A stretch of DNA of 64,000 nt from Undaria pinnatifida (Eukaryota; Sar; Phaeophyceae; Laminariales; Alariaceae): contig JABAKD010000030.1 of the NCBI GenBank assembly GCA_012845835.1, forward strand, positions 2,605,416 to 2,669,415, written 5' to 3'. This document shows, in pieces, positions 12,001 through 21,944 of this stretch (its first letter is position 1; each line of letters begins with the position of its first letter). A program made the translations under genes and the position numbers. A model generated the notes under the pieces. The model worked only from the letters and a program-made list of their open reading frames with translations. It had not been told where the DNA came from and searched no databases.

Positions 12001-15000
12001 TTCGGCAGACGCAAACCTCTCACGCCGTTTCATTCGGCCATCCTGCGAGTGTAGTAGAGCTGGGAGGATGTACCACAACTTGATTGACCTCAGCAGTGAT
12101 TGCGGTGTCTCCGATTGTGTGGATTGACGGTGCTCTCCCAAGGCGTGATTGAGGAGGCCAAGCACATGGGTGATAAGCTTGGCGTGGGCAGTAGCCAGCC
12201 TCGGCTGCACTTTGACAACAGTGGCGAAGCGTTGTTGGAGGTCCTCAAGGGAGACATCATCGAGCGGTCCCGCAATTCCCAATGTGTTTTGGTCCCACGG
12301 ATAGCAGAGGCCATCCCGGCGCTCTTCCTCGCCATCGTCAGGTCTCCCCCCGAGTCCCGCTGCCGTCACGCGTAGTCCAGGGTCGGCCTGGACTGCTGCT
12401 TCTATTGCTTCTCGTCTTCCATGGCGGACTGTGCATCCCCTTGCTCCGCAGAGAAACGACGCCTGCGCCCCGCCTCGTCTGACCGCATTCACCACGCACC
12501 GCGCATGCATTGCATGTTGACGTCCACAGGGCAACCCCACCACTCGGTGTCCCCGAGCAATAGTTGATCTACAGCCCCCACAGCTCGTACCGCTGTGGTC
12601 GTCTGCAATGAAAGCGCGAAGATGCGTTACGCTCCCTGGTGCTGACCCTCCTCCCTCTCCGTCCCCGCCTTCTCTCTCTCCACCGCCAACCCTTCCTTCG
12701 GCAGGGGCCGAGGGAACCTCGCCGTTTCCATGTCGAGGGATTCGCCCCCGGTTCGTGGTGCCTCCTCTCCCAGTTCTCGTCGCTCGTGTTCCTCTTCCGG
12801 ATCCGCGCGGTCGACCTCGTCTGCCTCTTGTGCTTCTCCCACCCTCCACTGCACCAGTGGAAATAGACGCAGTCGCTCTCGATGTTGCTGGGGTGTCGCT
12901 GGGCTGTGATGGGGGCGCGCGCGAGTGTCCCGGCGCCATCGCCTCCCTGTTTTCGGCAGTTCGGGAGTTTCTCGTGGTAACAGGTACAGCACCTCCTGGA
13001 TCCGTCTGCTCCCTCCCCCCCGGGTCACCTTCTAACGCTAGAGTTGCACCATCCGGTGGTGCCACGCCCGCTGCTGAAGGGTCGCCCTCCCGTGCCGGGC
13101 CCGTTCCTTCAGCCGTGCCCCTCACCGCCGCTGGGGTGGCGCTGGGCTGACTCAGGGGGGGGGGCAAGGGTCCCGCCGCCGTGACATCCTCTTGTTCGGC
13201 CATGAGGGTGTTCTCCACGGTTGCATAAGAAGCGGCGCCTCCTGGCTCCGCCTGCCCCCTTACCCTCCAATCACCTTCTGACGCCGGGGCTGCTCCTTCC
13301 GGTTGTGTTACTCCCACTGCTAATGAGTCACTCTCCAGCACCGGGTCTGTTCCTTCCGATGTTACGTCCGCTGCCGTCGGGGAGGGAGGCAGCTCGTACC
13401 CTGCCTCAAACCCGTTTTGGGACCCGACGGTCCACGCTGCCGTCGGGAACGGAGGAAGCGCCTCCCCCTCTTCTAACGCATTTCGCACCCCGAGGGTCCA
13501 CCTCGTTAGGCGGTCCTCCCACGTCGAGTCGAGGCCCGCCAAGAACTCTTGGACATGAGGCAGGATGTAGATCCTTCGGTTCGGGAGTCGGAGTACAGTA
13601 TTCTGTGGGCGGATGCCGTACGCGGCGAAGATCTCGCGGTAGTGACCGGCTGCCGCTCTCCATTCTCTCGGTCGGGGGAAGTCAAGGTAGGCGCCTTGGG
13701 GCAGGCCAAGAGCATCTGCGAACAGGGTGCACAACAGGAACGAGGAGGTTGGGCTACGCCCGTGGGTCCTCACCATCCCCTCAAAAGTATCGTGGGAACC
13801 AGTCGTGACGTAACTAGCTGGGTCCAACCGGGGACCGTCCTCCTCCAAGAGCTCAGCGAACTGCAGGGCTCCCGCTACTGCCGGCCACCTTCCCCCCGGG
13901 CGTGGCCTTGGAAGGTCCTCAGCCAGCTCAGCCGGATGAAGAGGCCGATTTCTTGCCGGCCATTCCGAGCGACACGCGACGCATGGTTGTGGGTCTGTAT
14001 GCCCACTCGCGAGGCATTCCGCACGGTCTAGCATGCAGCGGGCATGTACTTGTTCTCCGTGGGGACACGGAATAACTGCCCATAAAGAGTCCACCGCCGA
14101 ATCCCCAGTAGGCTCCTCTACTGCCCGCCCGCAGTAGGCGCAGGGAGATGCACCCCTGCTTCCCGTGGCATGACGCCTCTCTGCTGCACTTCTACCAGCG
14201 CCTCCTTGTTCAGTTGGTCCCGTGTGTAAAGGGTCGTTCTCCGGCGGCCGGTCCGTTCTCTCCGGTGTCGCTGCCATCGCTGTTGAAAAGGAAGGAAGAG
14301 CATCACCCGCTTCCAGCGCGCTTCGGACCCCGAGCGTCCACCTCGTTAGTTGCTCTTCGCATTCGGCGTCGAGACCTACTAGATATTGTAGGACGTGAGG
14401 TGCGATGTAGAGTCTTTGATTTTGAAGTCGGAGTAGGATATCCTGCGGATGGATGGCGTACGCAGTGAACAGCGTACGGTATCGGCCTGCCGCCATTTCC
14501 CATTCCCTCGGTCGGGGAAAATCAAGGTATGCCCCTTGAGGCAGGTCCAGCGCATCGCAAAATAGGGAGCATAGCAAGAACGAGGAGGTTGAGCTCCTTC
14601 CGTGTGCATGTAACATGAGCTCGAACGTACCGTAAATGCCAGTCGTCACATAGTTGGCTGACTCCAGTTCGGATATGTGCCGCTGAACGCGGGTGGCGAA
14701 CTGCAGGGCACCTCTCACCGCCCCCCACCTTCCCTCATGACCGTCCATGGATATCCCTCTTGCCAGCTCCGCCGGATGGGGAGGTCGGCTTCCTCCCGGC
14801 CACGCCGAGCGACACGCGACGCAGGGCCTAGGATCCTCAAGTCCTCTCGCGAGGTTTTCCGCGCGGTCCAGCATACAGCGGGTGTGCACAAAGCCTCCAT
14901 GGGCGCACGGAACGGGTACTCGAGCGTCGTCTTCCCCCGACTCCCCACTAGAGTTATCGAGAGGCCAACCGCAGTACGTGCACCAAAATTCCTCGGACTC

Positions 15001-16419
15001 CTCCAATCCCCCTTCAACGTCTTGACCCCCTTCACCCTGACTCGCGGCTTCCTCTACACCCGAGGTTAGTGATCGCCACAATATCTCCAACTGTCGTTGT
15101 TGGTGAGCGCCATCCGGGGTCGTACGGTCGTATCTCATATGGATTCTGGGCACTATTGCCGTGAGTCGGAACGTTCTCCGACGCGACACTCCTGTCCCGT
15201 CTCGGATAGCTACCCCAAATCGGTCGTCCCCCCTGCCGTCTGCTCCTGCTGCGCTTTCAACGGCACACCTCCTGTGGACGAGCCAGCCACCAAAAGCGAA
15301 CCTCTGGTCATCCTCCAAGTGCCTGCCACAGACCCCACACGGCGCTTGCACATGTTGCTGGGGGATCGTGCCCCGCCATTCTCCGTGGTGGTCCTCCTCA
15401 TCTCGCTCTGCGAGATTCCGCGATAAGTCCACCACTTCCGGGGTAATGTGCGCTCTTCTCCGGAGGCGCTGCTCAGCTGCAGTTACTCTGGCTCTGATCT
15501 CGTGTTCTTCCGTCGTGTCCACCGACCTGCCAAGGGCCCGAATCTGTTGGAGGAGGGGGTGTAGATCGACCTCTTGATGCTCCTCGTGCAGAGCCGGGTT
15601 CGGGCACGTGACTAGGTGTACCCCTCCGAAAGTCCTAGCCCGGGGGATTGCGTCCTCGCAAAAGCCTAAAGCACAACGGCGGTGTGCGTCGCACGAACAG
15701 GACACTTGTACGCAATTAGTCTCCTCAACCAAACCATGACAAACGCTGCATATCGCTCGCCGCCTCCTGCCTTCTCTTGCGGCCCTTGTTGTCAGCCTTG
15801 CTTCCCCGTCAGCTGGCATATCTTGCCGCGCAACCGTCAACACCTCCACCATGACCTCATTGCTGTGCTGGCGGAGCGCCATCCCGTCGGCCTCGTTGAC
15901 TGTTACGGTCGCCCGACATGCCGGACACCGTAGATCGGCCTCCGTTCTGACTCGGAGTGCAGCGTAGCACGGAAGGTGCAATCGATGGGAGCAGCTCTCT
16001 AAATATACCAAAGGAGAGGACAATGCCTCATAGCATACACAGCAGCTTTCCGGGGGTTCCTCCCGGAGCTGGTTTTCTGTAATCGTCGGCGATGGTGTCC
16101 GTGGCGGAGAAGGAGGTCGTTCGGGCATCGGTACGGGTGCCGAACCCCTTCCCTCCGCCGTCCGTGTAGGCGTCGTCCGTGACGGCCTTGGCGATGCTGC
16201 CTCTGCCGTCCTGACCACTGTCTGCGAGGGCGTTTCGAGCGCAGGGACCACACTCGATGTCAAGATAGGTGTCGCCGTCGAGGAATGGCCAGTTGTGGGC
16301 AGCTGCGGCGGCGGCGACAATGACGGTGACGGACTTGGCGATGACGTTGTGGGTGGCCTGGAAGATGGAGAGGTAGCTAACGGCAGTTGCGGTGTCGTCG
16401 GAGGGGTCGAGGCGAGCAC
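9067..16419 (-). CDS. Non-LTR retrotransposon polyprotein: RING-finger array, reverse transcriptase, CCHC and RLE endonuclease
   Basis: This is an open frame of about 2,450 codons and the only large intact gene. Residues 1-120 are Pro/Ser/Thr-rich. A classical RING-H2 follows (C126, C129, C143, H145, H148, C151, C165, C168), then Cys/His clusters at 224-272 and 361-385. Two near-identical RING-H2-like units (C480 to C536 and C760 to C816) are each followed by a ~150-residue unrecognised domain. Another RING-like set lies at 1280-1329. The reverse transcriptase (about 1590-1900) keeps motif A D1728-x4-F1733, motif B SGVQQGDAMG (1783-1792) and YLDD (1821-1824). The C-terminus has C2219-x2-C2222-x8-H2231-x3-C2235, then D2280 and D2304 of a PD-(D/E)xK-like RLE. 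This fits R2/R4/NeSL-type elements that nick DNA and prime reverse transcription at the target. RING arrays are not a usual part of that architecture; ubiquitin-ligase activity is inference. The frame's first codon here is GTG; the first ATG is at 16128 (residue 98), upstream of all fingers. Confidence 0.88.
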   Translation of the reverse strand: MLASTPPTTPQLPLATSPSSRPPTTSSPSPSPSLSPPPQLPTTGHSSTATPILTSSVVPALETPSQTVVRTAEAASPRPSRTTPTRTAEGRGSAPVPMPERPPSPPRTPSPTITENQLREEPPESCCVCYEALSSPLVYLESCSHRLHLPCYAALRVRTEADLRCPACRATVTVNEADGMALRQHSNEVMVEVLTVARQDMPADGEARLTTRAAREGRRRRAICSVCHGLVEETNCVQVSCSCDAHRRCALGFCEDAIPRARTFGGVHLVTCPNPALHEEHQEVDLHPLLQQIRALGRSVDTTEEHEIRARVTAAEQRLRRRAHITPEVVDLSRNLAERDEEDHHGEWRGTIPQQHVQAPCGVCGRHLEDDQRFAFGGWLVHRRCAVESAAGADGRGDDRFGVAIRDGTGVSRRRTFRLTAIVPRIHMRYDRTTPDGAHQQRQLEILWRSLTSGVEEAASQGEGGQDVEGGLEESEEFWCTYCGWPLDNSSGESGEDDARVPVPCAHGGFVHTRCMLDRAENLARGLEDPRPCVACRSAWPGGSRPPHPAELARGISMDGHEGRWGAVRGALQFATRVQRHISELESANYVTTGIYGTFELMLHAHGRSSTSSFLLCSLFCDALDLPQGAYLDFPRPREWEMAAGRYRTLFTAYAIHPQDILLRLQNQRLYIAPHVLQYLVGLDAECEEQLTRWTLGVRSALEAGDALPSFSTAMAATPERTDRPPENDPLHTGPTEQGGAGRSAAERRHATGSRGASPCAYCGRAVEEPTGDSAVDSLWAVIPCPHGEQVHARCMLDRAECLASGHTDPQPCVACRSEWPARNRPLHPAELAEDLPRPRPGGRWPAVAGALQFAELLEEDGPRLDPASYVTTGSHDTFEGMVRTHGRSPTSSFLLCTLFADALGLPQGAYLDFPRPREWRAAAGHYREIFAAYGIRPQNTVLRLPNRRIYILPHVQEFLAGLDSTWEDRLTRWTLGVRNALEEGEALPPFPTAAWTVGSQNGFEAGYELPPSPTAADVTSEGTDPVLESDSLAVGVTQPEGAAPASEGDWRVRGQAEPGGAASYATVENTLMAEQEDVTAAGPLPPPLSQPSATPAAVRGTAEGTGPAREGDPSAAGVAPPDGATLALEGDPGGREQTDPGGAVPVTTRNSRTAENREAMAPGHSRAPPSQPSDTPATSRATASISTGAVEGGRSTRGRRGRPRGSGRGTRATRTGRGGTTNRGRIPRHGNGEVPSAPAEGRVGGGEREGGDGEGGGSAPGSVTHLRAFIADDHSGTSCGGCRSTIARGHRVVGLPCGRQHAMHARCVVNAVRRGGAQASFLCGARGCTVRHGRREAIEAAVQADPGLRVTAAGLGGRPDDGEEERRDGLCYPWDQNTLGIAGPLDDVSLEDLQQRFATVVKVQPRLATAHAKLITHVLGLLNHALGEHRQSTQSETPQSLLRSIKLWYILPALLHSQDGRMKRRERFASAERGDLTLLLPWLMEYTRRTSMRQIGQAREETDADMFKRASSACRHRGGVTVAARSLLAEPRAPGNDETWERVKAKFPEEDQACVSEAAAAAVATSSTDQEEGSVPNWRPEEEFDPQVALEVINSRNALSGAGSDGLRFSHLQSIIRTGFGREKFGAGIEAFWRRIIDDPNAFPPEFWQLFLQSNLTALGEKCRPVCVGMTWRRLIAAGTMRQWRPRLEEANREARQFGVGVRGGVEQVALRARIHHEANNWLILTDCSNAFNTVKRTAMLAEAATCVPALTPFVAKCYGEMSAPVFFQMESGERRKIDCSSGVQQGDAMGPALFCMPLLPVLKRTREEFEPRGVEAFAYLDDISIGMMEITPDTVEVVPFLQRELSNIGIAINPSKTVALPPKGHVPTPEQIALLEGIGVSIAERGGVQVVGVPIGTDEYVRESAMEIVRNGGAEQLARMLSRMPDKQSANLIATGSMVQRTSYLERVMDPELSLAACKKADGNALWMLEKLLDLPGAAEESSFFVDGCPTNMLTLQPHQQAQASLSTGAGGFGLSSAEARRMSASVGSLVATVPEVLADLSGAIGNKVRRELPDSDLVRRIWNSIRDLRDVHGVSEEAMANIVPESWRDRAFRAGGQGASGRSITDALPVHDAETISSSKAQHRLGKLVNRVRYERYVSSLDQLPETRPQRDTSESQGEKETRDLARARQRSQSGSGATAFLRARPVDSARTIPASEFVTAGKRFLGIEEFLAARCPCCGEAEVNTRHARLCHRAGAQVNQHQPLVHALSRTLKSMSVRHQVESGAPFHADRDLRMDIVIEAGGLRDATAPEYRDKSILLDVTYADPQAGVHMRAGRADRNGSAASTSEARKRNHYARPGQVSFDERSYKLATLAVESFGRLGKEGSDLIDQVAASIVGGTDASSLARKGVCKERLFQIISVTTQVAISRRVHRYRLFLRDRQAARGREEESGGLRPLAWGGNVDED

Positions 16420-16427
16420 CGATATCG

Positions 16428-16722
16428 CTAGGGAGGGGTGTGTCGACGATTGAGACTCCCCCCTTGATGCAGGCTGAGGTGGGCGTGACTCGAAGATTGG
16501 TGCCTGTGCAGAACCCCTGATGTCTGGGGTGGCGTCTCTCCTATTAGCGGCGCACCTTCTATGACAGGTGTGCTTGAACCCCCAAGTGGAAACGGTGGAT
16601 CTCCCGTTAGCGGCGCACTTTCTATGACGGGTGTGCTAGAATCCTCAAGTGTAAGTGGTGTAGTTAGGGGTGGTACCAATTCCGTTGTCGGCGGCTGTGA
16701 TGCACCAGGCGTGTCCGGAGAA
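16428..16722 (-). pseudogene. Out-of-frame Pro/Ser/Thr-rich 5' extension of the retrotransposon ORF
   Basis: A different minus-strand frame from the main ORF encodes a Pro/Ser/Thr-rich stretch. It includes a 21-residue (63-bp) tandem duplication, units starting near 16543 and 16606, each containing STPVIE-APL. The main frame upstream of 16419 is open to a stop at 16636-16638 but has no ATG, and is itself Pro/Ser-rich back to about 16510. One frameshift near 16510-16530 would explain both. It could instead be 5' UTR. Confidence 0.4.
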
Positions 16723-17120
<398 letters not shown>

Positions 17121-17452
17121 TTACTTCTTACTTACTCCCTGAGACTTCTCGCGCTTTCCACTCGATTTTTTTTTTACGCAAGAAAAAGTCTTTTTTATAC
17201 GAGCGACCATGATGACCATGCACTCGGGAGGATTCCATCCCGCATCGTGGTCGACTTTATTCAGCAGGGACGAGATCCGCAGGGCCTAATATTGTTTTAG
17301 ACTATATACTATTAATATTAAATAGTAATAAAACTATACTCGACTGGGAGGCGCCTGCTACTACTAGTAGAAATAGTGAAAATGACACTTCATTTCAGCT
17401 GTGAGGTCGAAGCTTGTTATTAGTCAAAATCGTCAAAACTCATACACATACA

Positions 17453-17634
17453 GCAGGTGGCCCTATCTATACAGTGCGGGTCATATAATGCGGGTGTCCG
17501 ATATTGTGCGGGTGAAATCGTTTCGCACAATATAGACTCCTCTATAGTGGCCGGTCTTTATATAGTGCGGGTGCCCGGTATAGTGAGGGTAAATTTTCGT
17601 GACACATACCCGCACTGTATAGGGCCACCTACTG
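17453..17634. mobile_element. MITE-like element with about 25-bp terminal inverted repeats
   Basis: The left end AGGTGGCCCTATCTATACAG and the right end CTGTATAGGGCCACCT are inverted, apart from a 4-bp insertion. Inside, GTGCGGGTG recurs near 17475, 17504 and 17565. The element is about 180 bp with no ORF, and only one copy was seen. Confidence 0.55.
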
Positions 17635-17638
17635 TAAC

Positions 17639-17905
17639 ATGTCTTTGCAAGCTGCGTGTGATGATGCTTCGATCGGGCGCATGTTGCGGGGTGTGTATAC
17701 CCTCCTCGTGGTGAAGGATATAGCTACTGCTACTACTACTACTGCTACTGCTACTCTACTACTGTACAATTTTTCACAAAATAAGTGAAAAAAAATACAT
17801 CCAGTTGTGAGATCGACCAAAAAAAAGGATTTTGATAACAACTACTAATACTACCTGGTATATTTTGCAAGCTGCGGGTGATACTTCGATCGCGCGCAAT
17901 ATGAT
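17639..17905 (-). repeat. Two degenerate RepA terminal fragments around a (TAC/TGC) run
   Basis: CTTTGCAAGCTGCGTGTGAT at 17642 and TTTTGCAAGCTGCGGGTGAT near 17863 both resemble the RepA end. Each is followed by a diverged CGATCG-GCGC block. A short ACT/TGC run lies at 17722-17762. Confidence 0.45.
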
Positions 17906-18349
17906 GACCACCACCACCGTGGTGGTATCGTGTTTTTTTTTTTGTCAAAGCACGAACAACAAGTAGTAAGTCAAATGGTTAAGTAAGGGGTTAGGGATCG
18001 TCGTGAAAGAAAAAGGCGAAACCACCATCACCGTCAGCTAACATACCGTACACAGCTCATACATACGCACCAGGTATATTCATCTATTAATTAATTATTC
18101 CTTGTTGTGTTATATTTACAATTTTATATATAGTTCGTTCATTAAATAAATAGTAGTGCGAAGAGAAGGCGCGATCCTTCTCCACCGTCTTCCCACCACA
18201 CCGCACCACGATAGGACCGAAAATATTATTATGCAAAAACTGTGTTCGATGTTCCCAGCAGTAGCATACAGCATTGTTCACCATCGTAAACGCGGGGAGG
18301 ACAACCCCCCTCTCCCCCCCCCGCCCTCCCACCCCGCTACCACGCCTCG

Positions 18350-18470
18350 CCGAACACCTCACGGTACCCTTGGTGCATGCGATCTCTGCCTCCAGGCTCG
18401 GTGAAAACCCAGCGTGCTCCGTCCCGGCATTGTAGAGATACGAAGGCCTATCTATCTAGGGTCATACGAC
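18350..18470 (-). repeat. RepF fragment
   Basis: CGTGCTCCGTCCCGGCAT, AGATACGAAGGCCTAT and a GGTGCATGCG block are the inverse of RepF at 2825-3000. Confidence 0.4.
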
Positions 18471-18474
18471 TCTA

Positions 18475-18775
18475 CGTACGGCTAAAAATATGTAGTCTAT
18501 GTTAAGATACGGCATCGAAAGGCCTGTAATTATCCGAATTTGAGATAATTTGGATGGTTTTCGCATGATAAGGTTGGCGGTTTATATTCGGGAAAGTTAG
18601 GAATTAGATCGGAGGCACGTGCCTCCGATCTCGGAAGCTATCCGGGGCTCTGGTGGAAACGAATAAAGCTATATCTCTACGAAGGAACGAAAGTGAGTAC
18701 TCTCCGAGGACCTGCTCAATTGGCAGACCTGCAGGGGGCACTCTGTGTCCCCCACCATTAATTTAACATCTATGC
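18475..18775 (+). repeat. RepD copy containing a perfect 26-bp palindrome
   Basis: Matches 37515-37805 in inverse orientation over about 290 bp: TAAGATACGGCATCGAAAGG, TTATCCGAATT, GATAAGGTTGGCG, CTCTGGTGGAAACGAATAAA and GACCTGCTCAATTGGCAGAC. The palindrome at 18606-18631 has half-site AGATCGGAGGCAC; the other copy has lost the symmetry. Confidence 0.65.
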
Positions 18776-19079
18776 ATGAAATGAGTACCCCCCCGCTCCT
18801 ACCCAATGTGTGTGACACACGCGCGCCCCACTTCGACGATACGCCACACGACATTTCACAGGCACGCCTTTACCACCCTTAGAGGGTAAGAGACCCCGCA
18901 ATTTCTGTACAAAACGTTGTTCCGTTCTTCTCGTGCACGACTTCCACTCCACACGCACGCGTGGTGACAAGAAACGAAACCCCGGCAAAGAAAGCCAACA
19001 CACGAACTAAATTAAAATGATGGTAGTAGGTAGTAGGTTTTTGCCAACAACAACAACAACAACAACAGCAGCGTTGGTC

Positions 19080-20020
19080 CGCCAGCATATTACTATAAAA
19101 ATTAAAATTCCCTCCAGCTGTGAGATCGAATATTTCGTCGAAACTCATCTTTGCAAGCTGTGTGTGATACTCCGATCGCGCGTATTACGGGTTGTGTGTC
19201 CTCATTAAGGATATAGGTCGGCGACTCCCCTTGCAACTACAGTGTAGCTACCAGGGTCAACAGGGTGATGTTAGGCAGTCTGTGCGCGGAAACTATAAAA
19301 CCCGTTTCTGAGGGGGACAAAAGCTGACAGCTGTGGAAGGAAATGCATCAGTTTATCAAGTGAATCCTGTAAATCGAATATCCGGTGAGGGGAGGGCGGA
19401 GTTTTGAAGGACGTGGGGGCCTGATTTTGATCAAAAGAGGGGCGGGAGGGTGGGAAAGGGGGGAAGGGGACGGGTGGGGTAGGTCTATTTGTGCGTGGAA
19501 ACTATAAATAGTTCTTGTGGGGGAGGGGGAGGAATGTGGCGGGGGGGGCCGGGGCCGGGGGGGGAGAGCTTTAGGTCGCATAGATGTAGGGGTTGGCTAT
19601 ACGCGTGGTGCTAGGTCTAGGCGATGGTGCGGGTGGTGGGTGAAGGAGGGGGCGTTGGGGACGGGGGTGGGTGGGAATTGCAGCAGCGGCATGGACGGCT
19701 CTGAAACGATAACGAGGCGATATCTAGGGCGTGGAAGTGTTTATTACTCTGGCGGATTTCGATAGTAGGTGGGGTGTTTATGCAAGAGGAAACGAGGGGA
19801 ACAAGCAAAAAAAAAAAAAAAAATGGCGGGGGAGGGGGGGGGGGGAAGGGTTTTCGAGAGGTTTAGGTCACATATAATATTAAAATCAAGGATTTGGTCG
19901 ACACTGATGTTCGCAACATTGTGTGTGATCTTCCGATCGCGAGTATTAATCGTATATGTAGGGGCCTACTATACGCGCGGTGCTGGGTCTAGGCGATCGT
20001 GCGGGGTGTGGGGAAGAAGT
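19080..20020 (-). repeat. RepA copy, long, inverted
   Basis: Begins with the terminal module (AACTCATCTTTGCAAGCTG near 19139) and continues through GGTCGGCGACTCCCCTTG, GGGGGACAAAAGCTGACAG, GGACGTGGGGGCCTGATTTT, G runs and GGTGCTAGGTCTAGGCGAT (19607). A second CTAGGCGAT module lies near 19985. It is almost collinear with 47095-48080. Confidence 0.75.
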
Positions 20021-20227
20021 AACAGGCGTCCTGTGGCCGAATTTCATGCTTGCTTGTTTTTGGGATAAAAATGTGTTGTTTTTTCCAAGACTTATTTCAT
20101 AAGTCCCTCGGGTTTTTTTCTTTTTTTCATAGGGCTTCTACACTACAAATACTGTCATTTTTTTTTCCTGCTCAACACAACCAGCTTTTGGGTGAGGTGT
20201 GAGGTGAAATAGAGCATCTCGGACCAA

Positions 20228-20425
20228 GTTTGTTTGTTCGTTCGTCTTGCTTGTTTTTTCACGCACATCTACGAACTTGTTCCAGCTTCTGGACAAGCCG
20301 TTCGGTCACAGGTGGTGTCGTCCCTTCTCCCCCCCCACGGTTGGTTCTTGCCTTCAATTTTTATCGCGCATAGGGTTCAGCAATCCCACTGCTGGTCGAT
20401 TTTTCATCGATCGAGTGTAAAGCTA
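20228..20425 (-). repeat. SINE-1 copy, 3' half
   Basis: TTCCAGCTTCTGGACAAGCC, GGTCACAGGTGGTGTCGTCC, ATCGCGCATAGGGTTCAGCA and CGATTTTTCATCGA match 1240-1400. The tRNA-like head is missing. Confidence 0.6.
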
Positions 20426-20429
20426 TGGT

Positions 20430-20960
20430 GTGCGGGGGGGGGGTACAGTGCCCCCTTTGTTCAACACTATTGGGTTTTCAAGCCACTCGAGCACACTTCG
20501 AGTTTGAAACTCTGTAATTTTCAGACAAAACACGACAAAATAATTTTAGTTCAGTTCAGGGTGACAACTTTGGTGCGCGAGAGTGAGTAGCTCACCATAC
20601 GAATACTGCTGTTCCATTGTTTTGCGGGCTCACATATCATCGCAGAATAAAAAACCAAAAAAGAGCACGAAAAGTTTCACGACCGCGGGAAAAAACGAAC
20701 AGGGAAGGGCGGGTGTCCTACATTGTTTATTTTGTATGCGTTTTTTTTTGTTGTTTTTTTGTTTTAAATTATTCTCCGGCGCGGATGGTGAAAAACAAAG
20801 CTTGAGCTGACCACACTTCTCCACGTAATCTTCACACGCAGTCGTGTGTCGATTTTTCAAATCAAGTGCCTTCGCAACCCAGCGCTATCAATAGCTGGCG
20901 CGTGTCCTTCACAAGTCCCACTTAAAGCGATAGCGCGAGCTGTTTCCACAATTCACAATG
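20430..20960. other. No gene recognised
   Basis: ORFs of 60-75 codons on both strands, with poly-A, poly-T and poly-G runs. No repeat family or splice-bounded exon recognised. Confidence 0.3.
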
Positions 20961-21389
20961 GATGGCACCTAACCTAACCCTAACGCTACCCCATACATGT
21001 AATATACTAAATATATCGATCGATGACTGCACCCCTAGTGACGTCAACGGAGTGAAACGGTTGAAAAAACACGATCATGTGTATCTCTGCGGACAGAAGG
21101 GAGGAGGGGGGGGGGGGTCACTCGCGCGAGTTGCCTCAAGCCACTGCAAGTTTAAAGGCCACAAAAAAAGAAGTGACTCCCCCCCACGACAATAATAGCC
21201 TCGCGGTAGACTTTTTTTTTTATTCCCCGAGACTCCTGACCTATTCAGTGGAGCTGTATTTTCCAAAAACCGATCTTTGAGAACGACGAAAAGCGGCAAC
21301 CGGATGGACAATCGACGACAGTCCTACGGCCTAGGCATATTTACTCCCCCCCCCTTCAAAACAAAAAACAGCGAGAAAAAAAAGAGTGA

Positions 21390-21660
21390 ACATTCCTTCC
21401 GACGATTTTGGGATCAGTCGCGGTCGTTCAGAAAGCGGTTTAGCTCCCCAAAAGATGCTGCTTGGACAAAATTTATCGTAGCACGCGCGTCGTTCTCGAT
21501 ATAGGCCAGGAGCTCCTTAGAAACACATTGGACGCATGCTACGACAGAATAGGGGGTACGAGCACTTTTTCGTCTGAAATGGTTTCTGTGCGACGGGCGG
21601 CTCCTTAACCTCAAAAACCGTCGGAAATTACCAAAAAAAAAAAGCTCTTTGAAACGATTC
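21390..21660. repeat. Two RepH copies in opposite orientation
   Basis: The plus copy at about 21397-21490 has CCGACGATTTTGGGATCAG, CGTTCAGAAAG and TCGTAGCACGCG. The minus copy at about 21530-21632 has GCATGCTACGA, CGTCTGAAATGG and GGCTCCTTAACCTC. Neither contains a PB-MITE, so both can serve as empty-site references. Confidence 0.45.
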
Positions 21661-21944
21661 TTGTTGCGTAACACAAGGCCACATCCTCATGGGATTTTTC
21701 CATTCTCTGTTAACAATCAATCGTAGCAGCTTTTTTACTTTTCTCACTCTAAAAAACCGTTTTTTGGGGGTTTAAAGACACTGTCTTAACCTCCCAAAGT
21801 GAGGGGTAGTGTTAAGAAAAAAAGTGGTAAACCTCTACCATAGGACGCGCCATTGCCTTGCCTCTGCCGTGTTGTGTCCCAAGACGTACCCTTCGATGCG
21901 GGCCGAGCCATCCCACGCGGTACGGGTGCAGCAGAAAGTCCCTG

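Noticed and set aside
9261-16253. Plus- and minus-strand ORFs of 60-195 codons inside the retrotransposon
   Set aside because: Shadows of the GC-rich main ORF. None has independent domain or composition support.
20965-20990. Telomere-like CCTAACCCTAAC
   Set aside because: Only about two imperfect units and no array.
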